Assembly (NCBI RefSeq): GCF_011170125.1
Contig: NZ_BLLN01000003.1
Location: forward strand, 744,001 to 808,000
Reading direction: 5' to 3'
DNA: 64,000 nt
Source of the DNA: Streptomyces diastaticus subsp. diastaticus
GTDB lineage: Bacteria > Actinomycetota > Actinomycetes > Streptomycetales > Streptomycetaceae
Part shown: positions 1 to 6,335 of the stretch, piece by piece
Layout: every line of letters begins with the position of its first letter
How positions within the stretch are numbered: the first letter of the stretch is position 1
Program-made: the position numbers and the translations under genes
Notes under the pieces: generated by a model
Seen by the model: only the letters and a program-made list of their open reading frames with translations
The model's database searches: none
Told to the model about the DNA's origin: nothing

Positions 1-37
1 CGGACGCCGATCTAAATTCCTGATCAACCTCACACCT

Positions 38-78
38 CCCGACCCCCGGCGGCCCGCTCGTCCGGGGGTCGGGTGTTT
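38..78 (+). terminator. Rho-independent terminator at the left edge
   Basis: A perfect 12-bp stem (38-49 with 62-73) closes a 12-nt loop and is followed by TGTTTT. It ends a rightward transcription unit whose gene lies left of the window. Short reading frames at the edge stop at TAA 13-15 or TGA 21-23, so the tail of that gene may be the first bases, but its identity cannot be judged. Confidence 0.75.
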
Positions 79-96
79 TCCGAGGCGGAGGAAACA

Positions 97-191
97 GGTG
101 GGGTGGCACGGGTGGCATGGCACCCTGGAAACTTCGGCCCCCCTATGCGTAAGGGGGAGTTTCCAAGCACCCGTGCCACCCGTGCCACCCC
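97..191. repeat. Nested palindrome, candidate replication or transfer site
   Basis: Three nested inverted repeats share one axis. The outer arms are GGGGTGGCACGGGTGGCA (100-117) and its exact complement at 174-191. The middle arms are GGAAACT (127-133) and AGTTTCC (158-164). The inner arms are CCCCCT (139-144) and AGGGGG (152-157), with a 7-nt loop. The outer arm is itself built from repeated GTGGCAC-type units. No coding frame is convincing here. The place, between an upstream gene's terminator and the repressor gene of a conjugative element, fits an origin of replication or a transfer site, but this is inference. Confidence 0.6.
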
Positions 192-468
192 GCCTGAACT
201 GGGGACCTTTCTCGGATGACCGGCCAGTCCTAGCCGCGTCTGGAGCCGAACGGGACGGAGGGCCGGCGTCCTCGCCGACACCTGGCCTGCCGCCAGTTGA
301 GCAGCAGAACGCCCCGCCTCCCGAGCTACGGGGGAGCGGGGCGTCGTTTCTTGCTCGGGGCCTGTCAGTCGACGATGTCGAGCGTTACCCGGTGGTGCAG
401 CGGGGGAGTGCGGATGCAGCGGAGGCTCGGCGCCACCGACAGCGCCGAGCCTCCGTTGTTCTGATCGA
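192..468. other. Non-coding stretch with two terminator-like hairpins
   Basis: No credible gene. An imperfect hairpin (310-322 with 330-343) is followed on the plus strand by TCGTTTCTT. A perfect 13-bp hairpin (421-433 with 442-454, 8-nt loop) lies just beyond the stop codon of the leftward repressor gene and probably ends its transcript. Nothing else stands out. Confidence 0.6.
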
Positions 469-1203
469 TCAGTTCCCAGTGCCGTTCAGCGAAGTCGACC
501 AGCGGAGGATCGTCGAACCGCCGGCGACCTTGACGGCCACCTCCACGACACGCCCGTCCGTGAGGGTCACGGTTCGAACCACCTGCGTTACGACCACGTC
601 ACCTGCTGTAAGGCCCAGGGCCGTTTTCTCGGCTTCCGTGGCGAGACGGGACGTCACCTCCTCCAGCACCTGGTCCTGAGCCGTCCCCAGACGCTCGGCG
701 GCCAGCTCCCGCGATCCGCCGGTGGACACCGGCTCGCTCAGCTCAGGTGTCACCGCGATCACGTATGCGGGGTAGTACGAGCTGCTGAGGTGCACCGGTG
801 CACCGTTACGACTGACCAGGCGCCGGCGTACATGGACCGGAGTGCCCGGTGTCACGTCGAGGCGAGGTGCGACCAGGTCGTCTGCCCCGATGGTGCCAAC
901 CTCCAGGATGTGAGAGGTCTCGCCGCCGCCCAGAGCTCGGCCCGTGGCCTCGTGCATCGCCACGCGGGCCCCGATGTTGCTGCTGCTCACCCCCGCGACA
1001 ACCGTTCCTACGCCAGGCCTCGGCAAGGTGAGCCCCTCCATCTTCAGCCGCTTGAATGCGCGGTTCGCCGTGGTGTGGGCTACCCCGAACTTGTCGCACA
1101 CCTGGCGCAGCGACGGCAACGTGTCGCCCGGTCGTAGCTCTCCGCTTTCGATCTGGCGCCGATAGTGCGCGGCGATCTCTGCGTAGCCGGGTGTCTCGGG
1201 CAT
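469..1203 (-). CDS. GntR/HutC-family transcriptional repressor (KorSA-like)
   Basis: This 244-residue protein has an N-terminal winged helix-turn-helix of GntR type (about residues 6-70; the segment with PSLRQVCDKFGVAHTTANRAF is the recognition part). A C-terminal UTRA-like effector domain (about 85-240) places it in the HutC subgroup. The ATG at 1203 is chosen because AGGAGGG stands 4-10 bases upstream; 19 more in-frame codons upstream have no such site. HutC-type repressors such as KorSA of pSAM2 and KorA of pIJ101 silence transfer genes of Streptomyces mobile elements. The gene is transcribed away from the transfer region and has a palindromic operator at 1284-1301. The ligand is unknown. 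Family confidence is high; the role as element repressor is inferred from position. Confidence 0.88.
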   Translation of the reverse strand: MPETPGYAEIAAHYRRQIESGELRPGDTLPSLRQVCDKFGVAHTTANRAFKRLKMEGLTLPRPGVGTVVAGVSSSNIGARVAMHEATGRALGGGETSHILEVGTIGADDLVAPRLDVTPGTPVHVRRRLVSRNGAPVHLSSSYYPAYVIAVTPELSEPVSTGGSRELAAERLGTAQDQVLEEVTSRLATEAEKTALGLTAGDVVVTQVVRTVTLTDGRVVEVAVKVAGGSTILRWSTSLNGTGN

Positions 1204-1283
1204 ATCACCCTCCTTGTCTCCTCGGTTTGAGCTGCACCTCCTTGTGCGGCGGTACACCACGAGGCTAGCTCACGAAGGACTTT

Positions 1284-1301
1284 AGCGCTACTGGTAGCGC
1301 T
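1284..1301. promoter_or_regulatory. Operator-like palindrome for the GntR repressor
   Basis: AGCGCTAC (1284-1291) and GTAGCGCT (1294-1301) form a perfect 8-bp inverted repeat with a 2-bp spacer, about 80 bp upstream of the repressor start and ahead of the rightward unit. GntR dimers bind short palindromes near their own genes, so control of both directions is likely. Confidence 0.6.
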
Positions 1302-1416
1302 GAGGTGGGTTGGTGGTCTACATTGGTCGTGCACCACCCGGCGTATAGCTGTGGAGGTGAAGGGTCCCGGGACAGATCGGGGCGAGCGGCCGGGCCTTGT
1401 CGATCCCGGACGGTGG

Positions 1417-1460
1417 GTCACCAGACCTGCAACCGGCAGCACGCTGCCGTAACTGGTGAC
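1417..1460 (+). ncRNA. Structured leader hairpin
   Basis: Outer stem GTCACCAG (1417-1424) with CTGGTGAC (1453-1460), and an inner 6- to 7-bp stem (1434-1440 with 1443-1449). It lies in the 417-base gap between the repressor and the first rightward gene, directly before a tRNA-like fold. It may be part of a structured leader or a small RNA. No known family was recognised. Confidence 0.4.
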
Positions 1461-1463
1461 GGA

Positions 1464-1523
1464 GCCCCGATAGGAAAGGCCGCGTTCGCGCTGGTCAGAC
1501 CGGTTCGATTCCGGTCCGGGGCA
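1464..1523 (+). ncRNA. tRNA-like element: T-arm and acceptor stem, no normal D-arm
   Basis: A perfect T-arm is present: ACCGG (1499-1503), loop TTCGATT, CCGGT (1511-1515). It is followed by the acceptor 3' strand CCGGGGC (1516-1522) and discriminator A1523. GCCCCG at 1464-1469 pairs with six of the acceptor bases. Only 28 bases lie between the acceptor 5' strand and the T-arm, too few for D and anticodon arms; they form one hairpin (1478-1481 with 1493-1496). CCA is not encoded. It could be a degenerate tRNA, an att-site core (AICEs integrate in tRNA 3' ends) or a functional tRNA mimic. Confidence 0.45.
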
Positions 1524-1557
1524 CGGACGCCGTACGCACCGCGTACATGCGTCGCAC

Positions 1558-1592
1558 AGCGCGGCCGGGAGCTACCACTCCCCGGCCGCGCT
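1558..1592 (+). promoter_or_regulatory. Strong hairpin directly before a ribosome-binding site
   Basis: AGCGCGGCCGGG (1558-1569) pairs perfectly with CCCGGCCGCGCT (1581-1592). It sits between the tRNA-like fold and the AGGAGG-containing start region of the gene at 1621. It has no T-tract, so it could be a weak terminator of an upstream small RNA, an attenuator or an mRNA-stabilising stem. Confidence 0.45.
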
Positions 1593-1620
1593 CGTACCAC
1601 TGCACCAGGAGGAGACCCGT

Positions 1621-2118
1621 ATGCGCATCACCCCTCGTTCCGCCGCTCGCCGTGTCGGCCGCGCCCTGCGCGTCGCCCGTGAAGCGGTCCGGTCGGTCGT
1701 CGCTCCCGGCGCCCTGGTCCAGGAGCAGCAGCCGGAGACCGCGCCGGACCCGGCGGACGTGTTCGGCCCGGACGAGATGCCGACGCCTGAGGAGATCGAG
1801 CGGGCCGTTGCCGACTACGCCGCGGCCTGCGAGGAGACCCGCGCTGCCGAGCGAGCCAAGCGCCGCGCGAAGAAGCTGGCCGGTCGCCTGCCCGCCGGGC
1901 GGTACGGCCGCTGGCAGGTTGCCCGGGTGCCCTCGTCCCGGCAGACGCCCGACCTGGAGGCCATCCGCGCCACGTACGCCCGGCTCGGCCTCGGCGACGT
2001 CCCCATGCGCGCCTGCGCCCCGTCCCTGCGGGTGACCGAGGCGGAGGCGAACGCGGAGGGCACCAGCACCACCAAGGTGCCCGCCGAGACGCCGCGGCTG
2101 GAGCTCGCCGCCGCCTGA
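1621..2118 (+). CDS. Hypothetical protein, first gene of the rightward element unit
   Basis: This 165-residue soluble protein has an Arg-rich basic N-terminus (about residues 1-28), an acidic segment rich in Pro and Glu (about 38-70), a helical Ala/Lys/Arg stretch (about 68-95) and a tail with no recognisable fold. There is no membrane segment. The ATG follows CAGGAGGAG. The stop overlaps the next ATG (TGATG), so the two are translationally coupled. Function is unknown; its place next to the repressor suggests an element-specific role. Confidence 0.65.
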   Translation: MRITPRSAARRVGRALRVAREAVRSVVAPGALVQEQQPETAPDPADVFGPDEMPTPEEIERAVADYAAACEETRAAERAKRRAKKLAGRLPAGRYGRWQVARVPSSRQTPDLEAIRATYARLGLGDVPMRACAPSLRVTEAEANAEGTSTTKVPAETPRLELAAA

Positions 2119-2330
2119 TGACCCGCCACACCGACCTGGCCGGCGCCCGCTTCGTCGGGGAGCTGGTCACGCTGGAGCCCGCCCGCCTCCCCATGGGGGA
2201 GCCGGTCCGGGTCACCCCGCTCCCGGGCGGCCGGTTCCACCTCGCGTGGGACCCCGCCCAGACCACCACCCACGTGCTGGAGACCGCGTGCCGCCTGGTC
2301 CTCGCCAGACAGCACCGGCCCCCGGCCTGA
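2118..2330 (+). CDS. Small hypothetical protein
   Basis: A 70-residue protein with no membrane segment, starting on an ATG that overlaps the stop codon of the preceding gene by one base. The middle is rich in Leu, Pro and Val and the end is basic. No family recognised. The coupled start and the coding-like third-base composition support it as real. A 13-bp perfect stem (2338-2350 with 2370-2382) follows at once and probably ends or attenuates this two-gene unit. Confidence 0.6.
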   Translation: MTRHTDLAGARFVGELVTLEPARLPMGEPVRVTPLPGGRFHLAWDPAQTTTHVLETACRLVLARQHRPPA

Positions 2331-2337
2331 CACACAC

Positions 2338-2382
2338 GACGGCCCCCGGGGGCGCTACCACGCCGTAGTCCCGGGGGCCGTC
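2338..2382 (+). terminator. Intercistronic hairpin
   Basis: GACGGCCCCCGGG (2338-2350) pairs with CCCGGGGGCCGTC (2370-2382) around a 19-nt loop. It stands between the two-gene unit ending at 2330 and the AGGAGG site of the next small gene. There is no T-run, which is common for Streptomyces terminators. Confidence 0.5.
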
Positions 2383-2412
2383 ATCGCATCCGATCTCCAC
2401 CAGGAGGAATGC

Positions 2413-2511
2413 ATGATCGACCGTATCAGCGTCGGCCCCCTCAGCACCGACCCGAGCGACTCGGACCCCCCCATGGACGAGGCCCTGCGCCGTGTCCGCC
2501 AGGGGCGGTGA
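2413..2511 (+). CDS. Very small hypothetical protein (32 aa)
   Basis: The ATG follows a full AGGAGG (2402-2407) at good spacing. The product is a 32-residue acidic-then-basic peptide. Its stop overlaps the next start in a GTGA arrangement, starting a chain of three coupled genes. Function unknown. The strong ribosome-binding site and the coupling are the only support, so it may act mainly as a translated leader. Confidence 0.5.
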   Translation: MIDRISVGPLSTDPSDSDPPMDEALRRVRQGR

Positions 2512-2597
2512 CCGCGATGACCGACGCCGAGCGCGAAGAGCTGAGCCGCAAGCTCGCCGAGCAGAACGAGCGCAGCCGGAACGGGAGCGGGAAGTGA
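2508..2597 (+). CDS. Very small hypothetical protein (29 aa)
   Basis: The GTG start overlaps the previous stop by four bases; an ATG at 2517 would give 26 residues. The peptide is highly charged, with Glu/Arg/Lys residues through its middle suggesting a single amphipathic helix. Its stop overlaps the next GTG in the same way. No family is recognised. Confidence 0.42.
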   Translation: MTAMTDAEREELSRKLAEQNERSRNGSGK

Positions 2598-2827
2598 CCC
2601 GGTCGCGGCGGCCGCGGCCGTTCACGCTGCCCCTCGCCGCCGAGCTGCACTACGACCCGGACCGGCCCGCCGCGCCGCCCGTCCTCGCCCTGTGGGGCGG
2701 GGCGTTCGCCGTGGACCTGGACCTGACCCGCCCAGAGGAGATCGACCGGGCCGCCGCCGAGCTGGAGGCCCTGGCCGCTCGGCTCCGCTGGCTCCGGCAG
2801 CTCGCCGCGGCCACGTCCTCGTCCTGA
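2594..2827 (+). CDS. Small hypothetical protein (77 aa)
   Basis: GTG start coupled to the stop of the previous small gene (GTGA). The protein begins basic and then has a Glu/Ala/Leu/Arg-rich C-terminal half (about residues 48-72) that reads as an amphipathic helix. No membrane segment and no recognised family. A strong hairpin (2841-2868) directly after the stop closes the three-gene chain. Confidence 0.58.
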   Translation: MTRSRRPRPFTLPLAAELHYDPDRPAAPPVLALWGGAFAVDLDLTRPEEIDRAAAELEALAARLRWLRQLAAATSSS

Positions 2828-2840
2828 CCACTGTCCTCTC

Positions 2841-2868
2841 GCTGGCCCCGCCCACGGGCGGGGCCAGC
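2841..2868 (+). terminator. Strong GC hairpin, probable terminator
   Basis: GCTGGCCCCGCCC (2841-2853) and GGGCGGGGCCAGC (2856-2868) are perfect complements with only two bases between them, so in RNA about 12 bp would form around a 4-nt loop. It is not followed by a T-run. Confidence 0.6.
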
Positions 2869-2892
2869 GGCCTGACCACGAAGGGCTCCCTC

Positions 2893-3198
2893 ATGACCAA
2901 GCACACCGCCGCCCAGCTCGCCGCGCTCCTCGCCGCGGTCGGCATCGGCTGCTCGCTCGCCACCACCCTCGCCGACGCCGACCTACACCCCCTGGTCGTC
3001 GTCGCCTGCACCGCCGCCGTGTTCTCCGCGGTCCTGAGCCTGGCACTCGACCTGGTCGCGCGACTGGCCACCCGCACCTTCCGCTGCCCGCGCTGCGCCT
3101 TCACCGTCCGCGCCCAGCACACCGACGCGGGCGAGTCCCGCCGGTGGCAGGAGATCGCCGCCGACCACCCCCGCCACCTTGGCGACTCCCGCGCCTGA
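2893..3198 (+). CDS. Small membrane protein with a CPxC zinc-ribbon-like tail
   Basis: The 101-residue product has two predicted membrane helices (about residues 8-28 and 35-57), followed by a cytoplasmic tail carrying a CPRC motif (about residues 64-67) within a short zinc-ribbon-like stretch. The ribosome-binding site is weak. Small two-helix membrane proteins are common among spread (Spd) proteins of Streptomyces conjugative elements, but sequence alone does not prove that role. It is immediately followed by the CTTCGG repeat array. Confidence 0.6.
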   Translation: MTKHTAAQLAALLAAVGIGCSLATTLADADLHPLVVVACTAAVFSAVLSLALDLVARLATRTFRCPRCAFTVRAQHTDAGESRRWQEIAADHPRHLGDSRA

Positions 3199-3239
3199 CC
3201 CACCAGCCCCGGATTTGTCGGCCCTGCCCACTCCGTCCG

Positions 3240-3448
3240 CTTCGGGACCGGCGGCCGTCGCTTCGGGGACGGCCGCCGCCACTTCGGGCGCGCCCTGCCC
3301 GCCACTTGCTCACCTTGTACCGGAGGACCACATGACCCTCGCGACCCTGCCCCTCGGGACGCGCCCGCCCCGCCCCGCTTCGGATACACCGCCTGCCGCT
3401 TCGGACGCGGCGCCCGGAACTTCGGAGACGGCTCCGGCCGCTTCGGAC
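3240..3448. repeat. Two arrays of CTTCGG repeats at exact 21-bp spacing
   Basis: CTTCGGNN begins at 3240, 3261 and 3282, then at 3378, 3399, 3420 and 3441; within each array the period is exactly 21 bp (two helical turns). The first array is upstream of the next gene; the second lies in its first codons, where it encodes a seven-residue repeat with a Ser-Asp/Glu core. Such phasing is typical of iterons or of the octamer repeats bound by TraB-type translocases at clt. Both functions are inference. Confidence 0.7.
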
Positions 3449-4897
3449 ACGCCGCGCTCCGCCCGCCGGTGGAACCTCCCCGGTGGACTCACCCGGGCGC
3501 AGACGATCACCGCCGCGGCCATCGTCGGCGCCGCCCTGGCGCTCGCCGGGATCGGCCTCTACCTGTCCTTCGAGCACGTCGCCGTGTTCGCACACGAGCA
3601 GCTCGGGTTCGCCACGCTGGGCAAGGCCAGGCTGTTCACCGTCGGTGTCGACGTCGGCATTCTGGTCCTGATCGCCCTCGACCTGCTGATGGCGTGGCTG
3701 CGCCGGCCGATCGGCTGGGTGCGGTTCCCCGTGTGGCTGCTGACCGGCGCGACGATCGTCCTCAACGCCGCCTCCGCCGCCCCCACGGCGGGCGCCTGGA
3801 CCACCGTTGACTACGTCGCGGCGTTCGCCCACGGCATCGTCCCGGTCCTGTTCATCGCCGTCGTGGAGATCGGCAAGACCGCCATTGACCGCGTGGTCCG
3901 CGAGGTCACACCGGCTCAGGGCGTGCCCCTGCACCGCTGGTTCCTCTCCCCCGCCCCGACGTTCGCTCTGTGGCGGCGTATGAAGCTCTGGGCGGTCGAC
4001 AGCTACTCGGACGCGGTGAAGCTGGACAAGGAGCGACGCGTCTACCGCGTGATGCTGGAGCGCCAGCACGGCAGCGTCCGCAAGGCACCCTCCGACGCCC
4101 GGCTGCCCCTCACGATGGCCCGGTACGGCCTGTCCGTGGACGAAGCCCTTGCCCTGCCTCAGGAGGCCGAGGCCCGCGAACAGGCCCGCCTGGAGGCGGA
4201 AGAGGACGCCCGGGCGGCGGAGGAGGAGCGGCGGGCCGCCAGGGCCTCCAGGGCAGAGATCGCCCGCCTGCGGGCCGATGGAGACGTCCAGGCCGCCCGG
4301 GCAGACGTCGACGCGGCCACCAGCCGCGCGGAGGTCCTGGCGGGCGCCGCTGTCGCCGCCGCCGAACGGGCCGCGACCGCCGAGACGGAGGCCCTGGAGT
4401 CCGAGGCTGTTGCCCGGGCTGACGCCGACCGCGCGGCCGCTGAGCACCGCGCCGCCGAAGCCCGCCGACGCGCAGCCGAAGCCGACGAAGCCGCAGCCGA
4501 AGCCCGGGCCCGTGAAGCCGAAGCGGCCCTCATGGAAGCCGAAGACGCGGCCCGCACGGCAGCCGCTGAGGCCAGCACCGAGGAGGACCGGGCCCGGGCT
4601 GCGCAGGCGCGGCGGGACGCGGCCGAAGCCGATCAGGCCGCAGCCGAAGCCCGCCGCGACGCAGCCGAAGCGGAGCGCCGCGCGGTCGAAGCCGAGGATG
4701 AAATGAACCTCTCGACCCGGGACCGCAAGATCCGTCGAGTGGCCCGAATGATCCTCACCGAGGGCAGCGGCATCCCCGAGAGCATCCCGCTGGAAGCGGT
4801 CATGGCGGCCTGCTCCGTCGCCCAGGGGACGGCCTCCGAATACCGCACGGCCGCCACCGCCCTCCTGGCGGAGGGCTACGCCCCGGAGGCCAGGTGA
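3332..4897 (+). CDS. DUF2637-like membrane protein with long Ala-rich coiled coil (Spd-like)
   Basis: 521 residues. After a Pro/Ser/Asp-rich repeat (about residues 10-42) come four predicted membrane helices (about 56-80, 98-120, 128-148, 155-178), as in the DUF2637 family found on Streptomyces conjugative elements. Residues about 265-455 are an Ala/Glu/Arg heptad-rich coiled coil, and the last 60 resemble a helix-turn-helix. The ATG is preceded by CGGAGGAC. An in-frame TTG at 3179 would add 51 residues, but it lacks a ribosome-binding site and the added codons have poor GC bias. A role in intramycelial spread is likely by family and context. Its stop overlaps the next start. Confidence 0.75.
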   Translation: MTLATLPLGTRPPRPASDTPPAASDAAPGTSETAPAASDTPRSARRWNLPGGLTRAQTITAAAIVGAALALAGIGLYLSFEHVAVFAHEQLGFATLGKARLFTVGVDVGILVLIALDLLMAWLRRPIGWVRFPVWLLTGATIVLNAASAAPTAGAWTTVDYVAAFAHGIVPVLFIAVVEIGKTAIDRVVREVTPAQGVPLHRWFLSPAPTFALWRRMKLWAVDSYSDAVKLDKERRVYRVMLERQHGSVRKAPSDARLPLTMARYGLSVDEALALPQEAEAREQARLEAEEDARAAEEERRAARASRAEIARLRADGDVQAARADVDAATSRAEVLAGAAVAAAERAATAETEALESEAVARADADRAAAEHRAAEARRRAAEADEAAAEARAREAEAALMEAEDAARTAAAEASTEEDRARAAQARRDAAEADQAAAEARRDAAEAERRAVEAEDEMNLSTRDRKIRRVARMILTEGSGIPESIPLEAVMAACSVAQGTASEYRTAATALLAEGYAPEAR

Positions 4898-5109
4898 TGG
4901 CACGCACCCGCGCCCCCCGCCGTCGGCCCCCGGCGGTCATGACCCCGGGGCAGCTCGGCTTGTTCGGCAGCCCGGAGCCGTGGCAGCCCACCGGCTGTAC
5001 CTGCTGGCCGGCCGACCTGCGTGGCTGCCACCACTGCCGGACCTGCGACACCTGCCAGGACTGCGGCCAGTGCGCCGGCCGAGGCTGCACCTGCACCTGC
5101 ACCGACTGA
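4897..5109 (+). CDS. Cysteine-rich small protein
   Basis: A 70-residue protein. The first 27 residues are basic and Pro-rich; the C-terminal 38 residues hold about a dozen Cys, arranged as CxC, CxxC and CHHC-like pairs and ending in CTCTCTD. That density suggests zinc or Fe-S binding, or disulfides. It starts on ATG overlapping the previous stop (TGATG). No known family recognised. It may be a metal-binding accessory of the transfer region. Confidence 0.62.
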   Translation: MARTRAPRRRPPAVMTPGQLGLFGSPEPWQPTGCTCWPADLRGCHHCRTCDTCQDCGQCAGRGCTCTCTD

Positions 5110-5136
5110 CCAACCGAGAACCACCAGGAGGAACAC

Positions 5137-5301
5137 ATGGACCGCCTTGACGAGATCCTCGCCCGGGCCGCGGAGCGCGAGAAGGAATTGGAGGAGATGC
5201 ACGCCGACTACGAGGAGATCGACGCCCGCGAGTACGAGGAGTTCAACGCCGAGATGGACGCCCGCGATGAGGCCATCGGGCAGCCCCGCCGAGGCGACTG
5301 A
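5137..5301 (+). CDS. Small acidic helical protein (54 aa)
   Basis: The ATG is preceded by AGGAGG at 5127-5132. The 54-residue product is very rich in Glu, Asp and Ala with periodic Leu/Tyr/Phe, so it probably forms one long charged helix or short coiled coil. Function unknown. It is followed by a 16-bp perfect hairpin that closes the unit. Confidence 0.6.
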   Translation: MDRLDEILARAAEREKELEEMHADYEEIDAREYEEFNAEMDARDEAIGQPRRGD

Positions 5302-5342
5302 TCCCGGCCTCTGAACAACGCAGGCGTGCAACGCGCGCACCG

Positions 5343-5385
5343 CTGGAGGGCGGCGCCGGCCACACCGGTCGGCGCCGCCCTCCAG
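5343..5385 (+). terminator. 16-bp perfect hairpin
   Basis: CTGGAGGGCGGCGCCG (5343-5358) pairs with CGGCGCCGCCCTCCAG (5370-5385) around an 11-nt loop, in the 204-bp gap between genes. It probably ends the upstream unit; there is no T-run. Confidence 0.6.
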
Positions 5386-5505
5386 CACGTCCTGGAGCTG
5401 CTGCTGCCGTCCCCGCCCCGGCGGGTGCGGTTGTGGGACCGCCAGGCCCCCGCCCGACCCCTGCCAGGACGCGCACCGCCCTGGCCACGCCCTAGAGGAG
5501 TACTC

Positions 5506-5967
5506 ATGAGTTCCACCGAGAAGTGGACCCCCGATCACCTGCTGTCCCCCGCGTCCCGTGCGATCCACCTGGAGCAGCGGCGGGCCCAGCTCTTGCCGAT
5601 CGTCGACGACATTCGGCGCCTGGCCCGTGAAATGTCCGCGTTGGTCGGGGAAATGGACTCGATCGAGGGTGACCTGCCGGGCCAGGCCGCGCTGAGGGCC
5701 CGGCACGTGACGAAGCCGCTGTTCAAGGCCGCCGACGACGTCGAGGCCGCCGTCGGCGACCTGGTCGCCTTCAACCAGCGGTACCAGCGCTCCTACGAGG
5801 AGTTGCCGGAGAAGCGGGCGGAGAAGCGGGAGGCGAAGCACCGGCGGAAGTTGGAAAAGGCCGGCGGCTCCCGCCCGGAGATCGGGTCCGGGCCGACCAG
5901 CACCGCTCCGGCGAAGACCGACGCCAAGTTCGACGACATCTTCGACGGTCTGCGGCGGGGTGCCTGA
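5506..5967 (+). CDS. Hypothetical helical protein
   Basis: 153 residues, soluble. Residues about 20-105 are predicted mainly helical with regular Leu/Ala/Arg spacing, then a Lys/Arg/Glu-rich stretch (about 104-122) and a Pro/Ser/Thr linker to an acidic end. GAGGAG stands 5-10 bases before the ATG. The stop overlaps the next ATG. No family recognised; coupled with the following gene. Confidence 0.65.
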   Translation: MSSTEKWTPDHLLSPASRAIHLEQRRAQLLPIVDDIRRLAREMSALVGEMDSIEGDLPGQAALRARHVTKPLFKAADDVEAAVGDLVAFNQRYQRSYEELPEKRAEKREAKHRRKLEKAGGSRPEIGSGPTSTAPAKTDAKFDDIFDGLRRGA

Positions 5968-6188
5968 TGGCGGCTCAGACCAAGGCGGAGCGTCAGGCGG
6001 CCAACCGGCGGGCGCACTTCGAGAAGCGCCAGGCGGAACGCGCCGGGCGCGGGCCGCGCGGGCTGGCCGAGTCGTGGATGGAGAGGGCCAGGGCGGTCGC
6101 CGCGACGAGGGAGAAGGGCGGCGACGAGGAGGTCTGGAACGACCTGTCCCGCACCATCGCCAACTGGGTCACCCGCTACGAGCAGTGA
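5967..6188 (+). CDS. Small basic hypothetical protein
   Basis: A 73-residue protein with a strongly basic N-terminal half (Arg/Lys/Ala) and a C-terminus rich in Trp, Asp and Glu. The ATG overlaps the stop of the preceding gene (TGATG). The basic helical start suggests nucleic-acid or membrane-surface contact, but no family is recognised. Confidence 0.6.
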   Translation: MAAQTKAERQAANRRAHFEKRQAERAGRGPRGLAESWMERARAVAATREKGGDEEVWNDLSRTIANWVTRYEQ

Positions 6189-6221
6189 CCGCCCGCTCAA
6201 TCAATCCACCGGTCAATCCGG

Positions 6222-6310
6222 GGCTGTGACCGTCTCGCGCATGCGTAATGCGGAGGCGCGGGCACACGGGCGCACGGACACGCGCGCGCGTACGCGAGAC
6301 GGTCACAGCC
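6222..6310. repeat. 18-bp perfect inverted repeat with 53-bp centre
   Basis: GGCTGTGACCGTCTCGCG (6222-6239) and its exact complement at 6293-6310 flank a GC-rich centre with many CG/GC dinucleotide runs. The centre is too long for a standard terminator. It fills the 147-bp gap ahead of the large Pro/Lys-rich gene and could be a binding site for a transfer, replication or regulatory protein. Confidence 0.65.
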
Positions 6311-6335
6311 TGTCAACCCCTTCTGGGAAGGAATC

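Noticed and set aside
1447..1525. A complete tRNA gene
   Set aside because: T-arm and acceptor fit but D and anticodon arms cannot be formed in the 28 available bases, so it is reported as tRNA-like only.
3179..3331. Upstream in-frame extension of the DUF2637-like gene from a TTG
   Set aside because: No ribosome-binding site, overlap with the previous gene, and poor third-base GC bias; kept only as a note.
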